Source: Verrucomicrobia bacterium ADurb.Bin006 (lineage in GTDB: Bacteria > Verrucomicrobiota > Verrucomicrobiia > Limisphaerales > J093). Taken from it: a DNA stretch of 46,372 nt. Positions 1 through 8,358 of this stretch are shown here, piece after piece (the stretch's first letter is position 1; each line of letters opens with the position of its first letter). The stretch spans positions 1 through 46,372 of the forward strand of contig MWFF01000096.1 of assembly GCA_002071485.1 (NCBI GenBank), written 5' to 3'. The notes below the pieces were generated by a model. That model ran no database searches. It was given only the letters and a program-made list of their open reading frames with translations, and was not told the DNA's origin. The position numbers and the translations under genes were made by a program.

Positions 1-228
1 AGCGCCGACTCACGTCGGCGGCTACAAATCGGTTCATGGTCCCCGTGCGCATTCGACCGCTGAATGTCAAAACTTCCTATGAACCGTGGTTCCGTAGCCG
101 CGGACGTGAGTCCGCGCCATCTCGCTCCGTCAAAAGCAGAAATCAGCGCCGACTCACGTCGGCGGCTACAAATCGGTTCATGGTCCCCGTGCGCATTCGA
201 CCGCTGAATGTCAATACTTCCTATGAAC
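1..228. repeat. Palindromic repeat cluster with an 84-bp direct repeat
   Basis: Two copies of an 84-bp unit lie at 1-84 and 145-228 and differ at one base near the end (tcaaaac versus tcaatac). Each begins with AGCGCCGACTCACGTCGGCG followed by GCTAC. Between them, 94-118 carries a near-exact reverse complement of that opening (GTAGCCGCGGACGTGAGTCC and GCGCC). The layout is therefore forward, inverted, forward. The opening itself can fold (CGCCGACtcacGTCGGCG). This is typical of an intergenic REP-like family. The window edge cuts the cluster, so its full extent is unknown. Confidence 0.85.
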
Positions 229-276
229 GGATCGGTGCATGGTACGGATGAAACTTCGCCCTCCTCGGCCGGCGGC

Positions 277-1341
277 ATGTCCGCGCGGGTTCGGGTCGGG
301 ATTGTCGGAGCATCAGGCTACTCGGGCGAGGAACTGGTGCGGTTGTTGCTGGGGCATCCGCGCGTCGAATTGACAGCCGTCACTTCCCGGCAATACGCCG
401 GCCGGACCGTGGCCCAGGTTTTCCCCAAGTTCGCCAGCCACTCGGGTGCCCGCACGCTGCGGTTCAGCGAGCCGAACGTCGATCTCCTCGCCACCCAGGC
501 CCAGGTCGTGTTCCTCGCCCTGCCGCACGGCGTGGCCGCCGAGTTCGCCGTGCCGCTCCTGCAACGCGGATGCCAGGTGATCGATCTGAGCGCCGACTTC
601 CGACTGCGAAGCCCGGACGTCTACCGCGAGTTCTACGCGCATGACCACCCGGCGCCGGACCTCCTGGCCGGCGCTGTGTACGGGCTGGTCGAGGTCTATC
701 GCGACACACTGCGCGGCGCCGCCCTGGTCGCGTCTCCGGGATGCTATCCGACCAGCATCCTGCTGCCGTCCATCCCGCTCCTCCGCCAGCAGTTGGTGAA
801 AACGTCCGGGGTGATCGCCAATTCGCTCAGCGGGGTGAGCGGTGCGGGCCGCAAGGCCGAGATCGATTACCTGTTCGTCGAGTGCAACGAGAGCATGCGG
901 CCCTATGCGGTCCCCAAACACCGCCACCTCTCCGAAATCGAACAGGAACTCTCCGCCGCCGCAGGCGCCCCGGTTGTCATCCAGTTCACGCCTCATCTCA
1001 TTCCTGTCAGCCGCGGCATTCTGACAACACTCTACTTCACGCCTTCCCAACACGTGCAGGGCGCGGACCAGGCCGCCGCGTTTGCGGACACGGTAGCCGC
1101 CTGTTACCAGGCTGCCTACCCGGACCAGCCGTTTGTCCGACTGCTCCAGGGCAACGCCCTGCCCGACACGAAAAACGTGGTCGGCACCAACGTGGTCGAA
1201 ATCGCCTGGCGCGTCGATCCCCGCACCGGACGCCTCATCGTCATGAGCGCGGTGGACAATGTGGTCAAGGGCGCCAGCGGCCAGGCTGTGCAGTGCTTCA
1301 ACGTGCTGTCCGGATTCGACGAGACGACCGGCCTGCTGTAG
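277..1341 (+). CDS. argC: N-acetyl-gamma-glutamyl-phosphate reductase
   Basis: Cytosolic enzyme of arginine synthesis that reduces N-acetylglutamyl phosphate to the semialdehyde with NADPH. The protein (354 aa) starts with a Rossmann nucleotide-binding motif, VGIVGASGYSGEEL, at residues 7-20. The catalytic cysteine is C156 in ASPGCYPTS. The length matches the family. I chose the ATG at 277 because the Rossmann strand begins six residues later. In-frame ATGs at 208 and 223 would add 23 or 18 residues and lie inside the second copy of the upstream repeat. No strong ribosome binding site is visible for any of the three. The gene is convergent with the GH97 gene, with one base between the two stop codons. 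No other arg gene is in view. Confidence 0.93.
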   Translation: MSARVRVGIVGASGYSGEELVRLLLGHPRVELTAVTSRQYAGRTVAQVFPKFASHSGARTLRFSEPNVDLLATQAQVVFLALPHGVAAEFAVPLLQRGCQVIDLSADFRLRSPDVYREFYAHDHPAPDLLAGAVYGLVEVYRDTLRGAALVASPGCYPTSILLPSIPLLRQQLVKTSGVIANSLSGVSGAGRKAEIDYLFVECNESMRPYAVPKHRHLSEIEQELSAAAGAPVVIQFTPHLIPVSRGILTTLYFTPSQHVQGADQAAAFADTVAACYQAAYPDQPFVRLLQGNALPDTKNVVGTNVVEIAWRVDPRTGRLIVMSAVDNVVKGASGQAVQCFNVLSGFDETTGLL

Positions 1342-1342
1342 A

Positions 1343-3265
1343 TCACGGCTTGGGTCTGAGCCAGGCCACAAACCCGCCGCCCGGAGCCAACTCCGCGCGC
1401 AGGACATCACCGCGCCGCACGGGATGTCCGGTCACAACCGCTACCCCGGTCGGATGGGGCGCGGCGTCGCGATAGAGCGTGGCCAGGAACTCGGACGCAC
1501 CGAGAAAATCGGCTGGGGCTTCCCACTCGACACGCTGATCGGTCCCATTCAGCACGCCCAAATACCACGCGTCGCCGGCGCGCCGGGCAAAGGCCGCCAG
1601 CCGCCCGATGCGCGAGCCGGGCAGCACAATCGTCTCATCCCAAACCACCGGGAGCGCCTGGATCAACCCGAGAAACGGGCTCGCCAGGTAATCGTCCGGG
1701 TGGTCGGGCCAGCAGAGAAACGACGAGGTCGCAATGATGGCCGTGGCCATCTGAAGCGCGGCTGTCGTGTTCTTCAGGTACTTGGCCCGAACATACGTCG
1801 GGAGAAAATCGGAGTGCCCGACCACCATCCGGGTGAACGGCAGCGCGGCGTAATGTTCCAGCGGCAGCTTGTCCCAAAGCACATACTCCTGTTCGCGAAT
1901 CCCCTCCCGCGTGATCTCGTTCGGCCAGGTACGCACCTCGCCCGTGGGTTTGTTGGCCCCATGAAAGTTGATCGTCAGCCGATGCTCGGCGGCGAGCCGG
2001 GTGAGGTCTTCGTAGGCCTCGACGATCTCTTTGCGCTCGGAATTGAAGAAGTCAATTTTGACGCCTTTGACGCCCGCCTCTCGGCAGCGGCCAAACAGTT
2101 CCCGGCGCGCCTCGGGTCGGGTGAGCCCCGGACCATCGTCACGCCCTTCCGGAAAGGCGTGCCACAAGACAATTCCGACCCCTTTGCGCGCCCCGTACTC
2201 GCACAGTTCCTGAAGGCGCGCCCAGAGGTCGCCACCGTCGGCCAGCCATCCCCACCGCTCGCTCTGCCACCCGGCGTCCACCAACAGATGCTCGCAGCGA
2301 AGCGCAGCGCATTGATCCACAAACCACTTCTGCAAATGCCACTGCGCACCGTCATTCCCGAACACGCACCACGTGATCAGGGCGCGCCCGGGCTCGATCC
2401 ATTTCGTCTTCGCTCCGTCCGGAAAGAGGCGCGGGTCCGGTGGCTCGCAGAGATTGTGGATCACGTCGGTGTTGACCAGGCTTTGCAGGTCCGGCACGGC
2501 CACTGTCACGCGCCACGGCGAGAGAATCTCCCCCTCGATCTCGAAGCCGCCCGGATCGTCCTCGAAAGCGGCCTGAATCCGGCCCGTGCCGCTCGGACGC
2601 AGCGTCATGCCGCTGTACCCGAACAGGTTCGCCTCTGTTACCAGCAGGCAGCCGCCCCGCGCCAATTCGACTGTGATAGGCGGCCCCAGGTGGACGGCAT
2701 TGGTTCCGCGCGCGGTCCGCTCTTCGAGCGGGATCAGGGCCGGACGACGCCGCTGGTAGACGCCCTCGTAATCGCCCGTGTTTGTCTGATACCACACCTC
2801 CGAATCCTCCGGCAAAGTCCAACTCGACGCCTCCCCGTTCACCGTCCGTACGCCGTGTCCGGGCACCCGGTAACGGCAGGCAAACCCATCGTCGAACAGC
2901 CGCGCTTCGATCTGCCACTCCACACCCGAGACCCCGTGCCGGACGGCCAATGCATGGACGCGACACCGGTTGGTGGCTTGGGCCTTCACCCCGCGCCAGG
3001 CATACCGCTCATCGATCTCCCGGATGCTCACCCCACCCAGCGTCACCCCGACACCCAAATCCGTTCCATTGACCGATATGCCCAGCCGCGAGGGCTCGAT
3101 CAGAATCGCTTCCCCGCGGCGCAACGACCAGACCAGGCGCCCTTCGGGGTCCGGCTCGATCCGGGCGCTCAACCCGCCGCCGGGGCTGACGAACTCGGCA
3201 CCCAGGGCCGGAGAGATGATCCATAAGGCAACCACAACGGCTGAAATAGGAATTTGCGAGCGCAT
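1343..3265 (-). CDS. Secreted GH97 family glycosidase (alpha-galactosidase type)
   Basis: Glycoside hydrolase family 97 enzyme of 640 aa, predicted to cleave alpha-linked sugars, probably alpha-galactosides, outside the cytoplasm. Residues 1-23 form a signal peptide (MRSQIPIS, then a hydrophobic stretch ending PALGAEF). An N-terminal beta-sandwich (about 25-280) precedes a TIM barrel (about 285-555) and a short C-terminal beta domain. GVKIDFF with D405 matches the position of the Asp nucleophile of retaining GH97 members. The TREGIREQE region at 452-460 resembles the conserved stretch that holds a catalytic Glu. Inverting SusB-like members use Glu bases instead, so a retaining alpha-galactosidase is more likely. 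The substrate is inferred. The start at 3265 is fixed by the signal peptide; a longer frame runs upstream to 3367 without signal character. Confidence 0.88.
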   Translation of the reverse strand: MRSQIPISAVVVALWIISPALGAEFVSPGGGLSARIEPDPEGRLVWSLRRGEAILIEPSRLGISVNGTDLGVGVTLGGVSIREIDERYAWRGVKAQATNRCRVHALAVRHGVSGVEWQIEARLFDDGFACRYRVPGHGVRTVNGEASSWTLPEDSEVWYQTNTGDYEGVYQRRRPALIPLEERTARGTNAVHLGPPITVELARGGCLLVTEANLFGYSGMTLRPSGTGRIQAAFEDDPGGFEIEGEILSPWRVTVAVPDLQSLVNTDVIHNLCEPPDPRLFPDGAKTKWIEPGRALITWCVFGNDGAQWHLQKWFVDQCAALRCEHLLVDAGWQSERWGWLADGGDLWARLQELCEYGARKGVGIVLWHAFPEGRDDGPGLTRPEARRELFGRCREAGVKGVKIDFFNSERKEIVEAYEDLTRLAAEHRLTINFHGANKPTGEVRTWPNEITREGIREQEYVLWDKLPLEHYAALPFTRMVVGHSDFLPTYVRAKYLKNTTAALQMATAIIATSSFLCWPDHPDDYLASPFLGLIQALPVVWDETIVLPGSRIGRLAAFARRAGDAWYLGVLNGTDQRVEWEAPADFLGASEFLATLYRDAAPHPTGVAVVTGHPVRRGDVLRAELAPGGGFVAWLRPKP

Positions 3266-3409
3266 GATGAATCGCCAATTCTGAACTCTTGGCGGCCTCG
3301 CGGTCAAGTCGGGGGAACCGCAGCCCGAGCAATTCGTTTCCAGGCTGCCAGGCATTTTCCCGTGCAAGGCTCACGACCCTTCGCCAACGTCCCGCCCGTG
3401 TATCCGACA

Positions 3410-3767
3410 TTGCCCAATCAGCTCGTCCTCGACGGCGCCTGGCACGACGGCGCGTCCGGTCTGCGCTCTCCATTGATCAATCCCGCCATCGAACAGCCGT
3501 TCGCCGAAGTGGCCGTGGACGATCTCGCGGACTCTCGCCCATGATACCGGTTTGCCACCCGGCGTCCTCCAGGTGCTCCCCGGCTCCAGCGCTTCCATCG
3601 GCAACGCTCTGGTCACGCTTCCGCTCGTCCGCAAAGTCTTCTTCATCGGCTCGACCGAAATCGGTCGGCGGATCAGGGAACTCGCCTCCCGTGATCTGAA
3701 GCGCATGTCCATCGAACTCGGCGGTAAATCGCCCAATATCGTCTTTGCCGGCGAAGACGTAGCCGCG
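3410..3767 (+). pseudogene. Aldehyde dehydrogenase remnant (internally deleted)
   Basis: Two pieces of an NAD-dependent aldehyde dehydrogenase in different frames. Piece one (3410-3544) reads LVLDGAWHDGASG and INPAIEQPFAEVAVDD, the usual ALDH N-terminus. Piece two (about 3546-3767) reads GLPPGVLQVLPG, FIGSTEIGRRI and IELGGKSPNIVFAGED, the cofactor-binding core ending just after the catalytic-Glu motif ELGGKSP. About 150 residues that should lie between them are gone, and so is everything after the core, including the catalytic cysteine. It cannot be functional. It lies in the divergent gap between the GH97 and GH38-like genes, and its 3' end fuses directly to an inverted methylase fragment. 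Confidence 0.85.
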
Positions 3768-3845
3768 AAACTCGGAGTGATCCACGTTGCCGCGCAGGAT
3801 GTCGGCGGCTTTTTCCAGAAAACTGTCCGGTTCCGCCTGCGTCAT
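3750..3845 (-). pseudogene. Type I restriction methylase (HsdM) N-terminal fragment
   Basis: Reading the minus strand from an ATG at 3845 gives MTQAEPDSFLEKAADILRGN, then VDHSEFRGYVFA. This matches the start of HsdM subunits, where a helix of the type 'LWxAADxLRGxxDxSEYRxYVFGLLFLKR' begins the N-terminal domain. The similarity stops at YVFA (3750), where the sequence becomes the aldehyde dehydrogenase remnant on the other strand. Only about 32 codons survive. No hsdS or hsdR gene is in the window, so the fragment is a leftover of a lost restriction system. Confidence 0.65.
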
Positions 3846-4034
3846 CCGCCTCACGGGGCGGGTCTTGATGCCATTGCTGGCCGTGAATCCCATGGAAGCC
3901 ATGCTGCGCCGAGTTCTCTGGTCGTTTTGCTTTCTTTTTGGAAACCGGGACGATGGCCGGAAAGGCCGGTTCAGAACCAGAACGAAGCGCTAACGCTGGA
4001 CGTCGCGGCAAGGGGATGGCTAGGGTGTGGCCCT

Positions 4035-6593
4035 ATGAAGCCATTTCGAAGGGTGTTTGGCCCCGGACTCATTCGGCTCGGTCTGCGGGCGGTGACGGTT
4101 CTCCTCGTGAGCGCCGGCCTGACTCGGGCGCAGGAAACGGCGCCGGCTTTCATCCAAGAACTGAATCTCGTCCATTTCTGCCACACGGACATCGGCTTCA
4201 CGGACCATCCGGCCGTGGCGCGCGAGCTGCACCGGCGCTATCTGGACGTTGCGCTCGACGCGGTTCTCGCCCGGCTCGATGGTCCCCCCGAGAAGCGGCT
4301 CTGTTGGACGGCCGAAACCACCCTGGCGGTCACGGACTGGTGGGAGGCCGCGCCGCCCGAGCGTCGTCGCCAGTTCCTCGAAGCGGTCCGTGAAGGCGTT
4401 CTGGATGTGGCCGCCCTGCCCTTCAACCAAACCCCATTTCTGGACGCGGCGCAATGGGACACGATGATGCGGTGGATGCCGGAGGATCTGTGGCGCGAGC
4501 TGGGACCATCGGTGGCAATTCAGAACGACGTCAACGGGTTTCCCCGTGCCGGCGCGCGGCGGCTCCTGGACCGGGGCGTGCACCGGCTTTTCATGGGAAT
4601 CAATGACGACAGCGGCGGCGCGCCGTTTCCCCGGCACTCGGCCTTCTGGTGGCGCCAGCCCGACGGACGGCGGATGTTCGTGTGGCTCAATGCGCACTAC
4701 GGCTCCGGATTCTCCCTGTTCGAGTCGGACGAATGGCGGCGCGGTCCGGTCCCGTACGCCTCCGACACCCGCTATCGCCCGCCGCGCGCGGGCGACATCT
4801 TGCGCAGCGACGAGGCCTCGGTGCGGGCGGCCCACGCGATTTGCCGGGGCAAGCTCAGGCAGATCGAGGACGGGGGCTACACCAACGCGGTTCTGACCAC
4901 CTCGATCACCAGCCTCTGGCGAATGGACAATGATCCGCCCTTCCCGCCGCTGGCCGATTTCGTGGCGACCTGGAATCGGCTCGGGCTCAAGCCGTATCTC
5001 CATCTCACGACTGCGTCCGCCGCCGCGGCGCAAATGGAAGAGATTCTCGGTCCGACCGCGCCCGAGTACGCGGGGGAATGGACCGATTGGTGGGCCAACG
5101 GCACGGCCAGCGCGCCACGCGAGGTCGCCGCCAGCCGCGTTGCCAAACGCGCGCTGCTCGCAGTCCGATCGCCTCTGTGGGGAGCGATCGGGTCCGAAGT
5201 CCGCATGAGCGTCGACTCGCTGTATCGCGATCTTTGTCTGTTCGACGAGCACACCTGGGGTTCGAGTTGGAGCATCGGGATGCCGTACATCCTCGACACC
5301 CAGGCGCAGTTCAACGAAAAGGCCTCGTTCGCCTTTCGCCCCATGGCGCGGGCCGAATGGCTCCTCAGCCAACATGTCCGCACCCGGCTTGCGAACGCCA
5401 GCGAAGGACTGTTTCTTGCGAACCCGACCGACGCGCCGTTCACCGGTTGGGTCAGCATCCCGACACCCGCCTTGCGCCAGGACTATCAATCCGTGCAGGA
5501 CCCCGAATCCGGCGCCCGTCAGCGCCTCGAGTTCGATCCCGGCGTCGCGGCGTGGGGTCGTCCGCAACGCCCTGAAAATCTCACATACGAGAATGCCGCC
5601 GCGACTTTCGCCGACGCTTTGCCCAGACGCTTTGCCCGGTTCTGGGTCGAGGCCCTGCCCGCTCACGGCATTCGGCGTCTCGTCTTGAGCACCGAGCCCG
5701 TGACGCAGGAGCCCACGCCGACCGGACCCGGCCCCGAGGTCGAGCGGGATGGCCAGGGCTGGCCGATGACCGCCCAATGGCCCGGCCTTTCCAAGCCGCT
5801 GTTCCTGCCTGTGCTCGGCGATTTCGTCGCGGTCCAGGTCGACGGTTTTGCCCCGCGGTGGGTGACGATGGACATCATGAACGAGAGGGACAACGACGAC
5901 CGGCGCGACCGGATGCGACGCGAGCGGTTGAGAGAGGTTCGGGCGCAGCCGGCGGCTGCAACCGATTTCAGCGAGACTCCGCACACCCTGCGGTTCACGC
6001 AGCGACTCGATCATCCGCGTCTGGCCTGGGCGACCCGCCAGCTCGAACTCTGGAAGGGCAGCCCGCGCGCCCGGCTCACCTTCCGACTCAACCGGATTTC
6101 GTCGGCTGATCCTGAAATCTTCTACATTGCGACCGCCCTGCCCACAGGCGAGCTCATGCCGCGTCTGACCTGCGGCGGCGAGTCCTTCACGCCCTTCAAC
6201 GACCAGCTTCCTGGCACCTGCCGGGATTACTTTGCGGTGGATGGCTGGGCCGATTATGCCACGCCCGAGGGGCGTTGGCTGTGGGTTAGCCGGGATGCGC
6301 CCCTGTTGACGCTCGGTTCACCGCAGGTGTTGGCGCGGCGCCGGACGCCGGTTGCCGATCCTCACCGCCTGCTGTCGATGGTGTACAACAACTTCTGGCA
6401 CACCAATTTCGCCGCCGACGAATCGGGTGTGATGGAGTTCCAGTTCGATTTGGCCTGGCTGCCGCCAACGACGACCCCCGATCACGTCGATCGGCTGGCC
6501 GTCTCGCTGCCATCCAATCCCATCGTGATCATCAATCCCGCCGGGAATGAAGATCGGCACCTGATGAAGTGGCTGTTCGCGCCGGGGCGCTAA
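4035..6593 (+). CDS. Secreted GH38/DUF5054-like glycosidase
   Basis: Predicted exported hydrolase of 852 aa related to the GH38 alpha-mannosidase superfamily (DUF5054-like). Residues 1-33 look like a signal peptide ending in GLTRAQE. The catalytic-domain start shows the metal-binding pair in FCHTDIGFTD (H50, D52). QNDVNGFPRAG at 163-173 holds D165, placed like the GH38 nucleophile and metal ligand. The C-terminal half (about 430-850) is beta-rich, as in GH38 proteins. Overall similarity to characterised mannosidases is low, so the substrate is unknown. I chose the ATG at 4035 because the upstream open frame is the aldehyde dehydrogenase remnant. It diverges from the GH97 gene and may serve the same glycan-degradation pathway. 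Confidence 0.75.
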   Translation: MKPFRRVFGPGLIRLGLRAVTVLLVSAGLTRAQETAPAFIQELNLVHFCHTDIGFTDHPAVARELHRRYLDVALDAVLARLDGPPEKRLCWTAETTLAVTDWWEAAPPERRRQFLEAVREGVLDVAALPFNQTPFLDAAQWDTMMRWMPEDLWRELGPSVAIQNDVNGFPRAGARRLLDRGVHRLFMGINDDSGGAPFPRHSAFWWRQPDGRRMFVWLNAHYGSGFSLFESDEWRRGPVPYASDTRYRPPRAGDILRSDEASVRAAHAICRGKLRQIEDGGYTNAVLTTSITSLWRMDNDPPFPPLADFVATWNRLGLKPYLHLTTASAAAAQMEEILGPTAPEYAGEWTDWWANGTASAPREVAASRVAKRALLAVRSPLWGAIGSEVRMSVDSLYRDLCLFDEHTWGSSWSIGMPYILDTQAQFNEKASFAFRPMARAEWLLSQHVRTRLANASEGLFLANPTDAPFTGWVSIPTPALRQDYQSVQDPESGARQRLEFDPGVAAWGRPQRPENLTYENAAATFADALPRRFARFWVEALPAHGIRRLVLSTEPVTQEPTPTGPGPEVERDGQGWPMTAQWPGLSKPLFLPVLGDFVAVQVDGFAPRWVTMDIMNERDNDDRRDRMRRERLREVRAQPAAATDFSETPHTLRFTQRLDHPRLAWATRQLELWKGSPRARLTFRLNRISSADPEIFYIATALPTGELMPRLTCGGESFTPFNDQLPGTCRDYFAVDGWADYATPEGRWLWVSRDAPLLTLGSPQVLARRRTPVADPHRLLSMVYNNFWHTNFAADESGVMEFQFDLAWLPPTTTPDHVDRLAVSLPSNPIVIINPAGNEDRHLMKWLFAPGR

Positions 6594-6678
6594 GCCGCAT
6601 ATTCCACGAACTGCACTCCAGAAGGCGACTCTCGACGACAGGCCACGACAGAGCCTGCCGTCAAGGCGTTCGAGATGG
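6594..6678. other. Convergent gap between GH38-like and HIT genes
   Basis: 85 bp between the stop codons of two convergent genes. I see no clear hairpin with a T tract and no recognisable site. Confidence 0.5.
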
Positions 6679-7020
6679 CTAACCTGGCGGCCAGCCCAGG
6701 GACCGTCCACCCAGGATGTGGCAATGGAGGTGCGGGACTGCCTCGCCGGCATCGGGTCCGTTGTTGAACACAAGCCTGTAGCCGTTGGTGAGGCCGGCCA
6801 GGCGAGCCACCTCGGCTGCCTTCAAGAGCAGATGCCCGAGCAAAGCCTGGTCCTCGGGAGTGGCCGTGCCCACGGACGGCACGGGCCGGCGCGGGACAAT
6901 GAGAATGTGTGTTGGGGCGGCGGGATGGATGTCGTGAAACGCCACAACCAAATCGTCCTCGTAAACGATTTTGACCGGGATTTCCTTTGTGCAGATGCGC
7001 TCGAACAGGGTTTTGCTCAT
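6679..7020 (-). CDS. HIT family nucleotide hydrolase
   Basis: Small cytosolic histidine-triad protein (113 aa) of the HINT type, a family that cleaves nucleoside phosphoramidates or adenylated compounds. The triad H-x-H-x-H appears as VPHLHCHILGGR near the C-terminus. IFERICTKEIPVKIVYED-type sequence at the start and HILIVPRRP in the middle are also family signatures. The start at 7020 is set by MSKTLFERI and by overlap: its ATG shares bases with the TGA of the upstream gene (ATGA), which suggests translational coupling. It is the last gene of an nrdR operon. Confidence 0.92.
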   Translation of the reverse strand: MSKTLFERICTKEIPVKIVYEDDLVVAFHDIHPAAPTHILIVPRRPVPSVGTATPEDQALLGHLLLKAAEVARLAGLTNGYRLVFNNGPDAGEAVPHLHCHILGGRSLGWPPG

Positions 7021-7571
7021 ACGACAATGACGGGGCAATGGCCGGCATTGCGCTCGGCATGCAGGCACCGCCGCAGATACTCGACAATCTGATCGCTCAA
7101 CTCCTCGCAGCGTCCACTCCACCGCCGGGCGCCGGCCAGCTTCTTCACGCAAACGCGAAGACCCGTAAAACGGACCACGCGGGGGCCCGGTTCCAACTGA
7201 CGCGCGAGTTCCTTCCTGAGCCGCTGGTAGAATTCCAGCTCGAATGTGCCCCCGCCCTCGACGATCAAGTCGGTCAAATCCGCTTCAGCCGCGGGCGTCG
7301 CGTCCGGCACGCGCAGGCAACTCTCGACGTTGAGACCGAAGCCGCGCAAGACCTTGGCAAGGACCACGGCGAACTCCCCGACTGTTACGGTGTCTCGTCC
7401 GAGGTCATGACGGAAATAGTGCAGGACACCGCTGGCGACTTCACGGACCAGGTCCGACTCGCATCCGTTGAGGCCTTCGCCGACCAACTCGATGCTGACG
7501 CCGGCCGCGCCACAGGCGATCACGTCAGACGCCCCTTTAAAAACCAGGCAGGCGGTAGGTTGCGGTGTCAT
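7017..7571 (-). CDS. Conserved-looking hypothetical protein in nrdR operon
   Basis: Not recognised. The protein has 184 aa and no signal peptide or membrane segment, so it is probably cytosolic. It starts MTPQPTACLVFKGASDVIAC and has an acidic-hydrophobic middle with VLHYFRHDLGRDTVTVGEF, followed by a Lys/Arg-rich C-terminal third. Its 5' end overlaps nrdR by 35 bp and its stop overlaps the HIT start by 4 bp. The three genes are therefore almost certainly co-transcribed and co-translated. A role linked to nucleotide metabolism follows from neighbourhood alone. Confidence 0.75.
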   Translation of the reverse strand: MTPQPTACLVFKGASDVIACGAAGVSIELVGEGLNGCESDLVREVASGVLHYFRHDLGRDTVTVGEFAVVLAKVLRGFGLNVESCLRVPDATPAAEADLTDLIVEGGGTFELEFYQRLRKELARQLEPGPRVVRFTGLRVCVKKLAGARRWSGRCEELSDQIVEYLRRCLHAERNAGHCPVIVV

Positions 7572-8022
7572 GTCGCACCTCGAGTTTCTGGACCGCTTGG
7601 ACGAAGTCGGTGGCTTCCTCGAATCGCCGATAGACGCTGGCGAACCGGACGTAGGCGACGCCATCGAGCACGCGGAGTTCATCCATGATGCGTTCTCCGA
7701 TCGCCATGCAGGGCACCTCGCCCTCGTACCCGTCGTGCAGATCGACCACGATGCGATCGACAATTTCCTCGATGGCCTGAGGGCTGACAGGCCGCTTCTG
7801 GCACGCCTTTCGAATGCCGTTGAGCAACTTGTCCCTCGAAAACTCCTCGCGCCGCCCATCCCGTTTGATGACCATGAGCGTCTGCGTCTCGATCGCTTCG
7901 TAGGTGGTGAACCGATGTTCGCAGTGAAGGCATTCGCGACGGCGACGAATTGTAGACCCTTCCCGGGAGGCCCGTGAATCGATCACCTTATCGTTCAGAC
8001 CGCCGCATTTCGGACATCTCAT
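7537..8022 (-). CDS. nrdR: Transcriptional repressor NrdR
   Basis: Repressor of ribonucleotide reductase genes that senses ATP/dATP (161 aa). It begins MRCPKCGGLNDKVIDSR and continues with CLHCEHRFTTYE. The two CxxC pairs form the N-terminal zinc ribbon that binds DNA. An ATP-cone domain follows at about residues 45-140 (VIKRDGRREEF, KACQKRP). The length and order are standard. I used the MRCPKCG start at 8022 instead of the in-frame ATG four codons upstream. It heads the operon with the unknown and HIT genes. A 19-bp dyad in its promoter region may be its own operator. No nrd reductase gene is in the window. Confidence 0.96.
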   Translation of the reverse strand: MRCPKCGGLNDKVIDSRASREGSTIRRRRECLHCEHRFTTYEAIETQTLMVIKRDGRREEFSRDKLLNGIRKACQKRPVSPQAIEEIVDRIVVDLHDGYEGEVPCMAIGERIMDELRVLDGVAYVRFASVYRRFEEATDFVQAVQKLEVRHDTATYRLPGF

Positions 8023-8065
8023 ATTCTGCCACACGGGATGGACACTGCCGGATGTGGCTTGCGGA

Positions 8066-8095
8066 CTGGTATCACACCACGTGTTGGGGTGTCAA
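8066..8095 (-). promoter_or_regulatory. Candidate nrdR promoter with overlapping dyad
   Basis: On the minus strand a consensus TTGACA (8095-8090) lies about 70 bp upstream of the nrdR start. A TAC-type -10 (TACCAG, 8071-8066) follows after 18 bp and is weak. A 19-bp dyad, ACACC...GGTGT (8074-8092), covers the end of the -35 and most of the spacer. Its ACAC/GTGT arms recall the ends of NrdR boxes, but the centre is not the usual AT-rich one. Autoregulation is an inference. Confidence 0.35.
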
Positions 8096-8218
8096 GCGGC
8101 CGACACGGATTTCATGCAGTCTCATTTTGTCCTGCGCAGCCGACGAGAACCGGCTGAAGCCGGGATACCCAACCAGGTCCGACGCTTCGGCGCTGATAAA
8201 GTGACAGGTTCGTAATTA

Positions 8219-8247
8219 TTGACACGCCTTCTGTTTTGGCGTACATG
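8219..8247 (+). promoter_or_regulatory. Candidate promoter of the SurA-like gene
   Basis: TTGACA at 8219-8224, a 17-bp spacer, then TACATG at 8242-8247. The -35 is consensus and the -10 matches at three of six positions. It would give a leader of about 100 nt before the ATG at 8359. The rest of the 336-bp gap (8023-8358) holds only the nrdR promoter candidate and no other feature I can name. Confidence 0.4.
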
Positions 8248-8358
8248 TCTCAACAACAGCAACCCTTCAGGAATTTAAATGAAATAACCGTGATGTGGAC
8301 TGGTGCGGGTTGGAAAGGACTTGCTGGACGGGGCTTTGGGTGGGCAAGATCAGGGATC

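Noticed and set aside
1..228. Direct repeat with spacer as a possible CRISPR array or attachment sites
   Set aside because: Only two copies of 84 bp with an inverted copy between them, and no integrase or cas gene; a REP-like family fits better.
4020..6014. Long open frame (664 codons) on the minus strand opposite the GH38-like gene
   Set aside because: Composition rich in Arg, Gly, Pro and His with no motif. It mirrors the codon bias of the real plus-strand gene.
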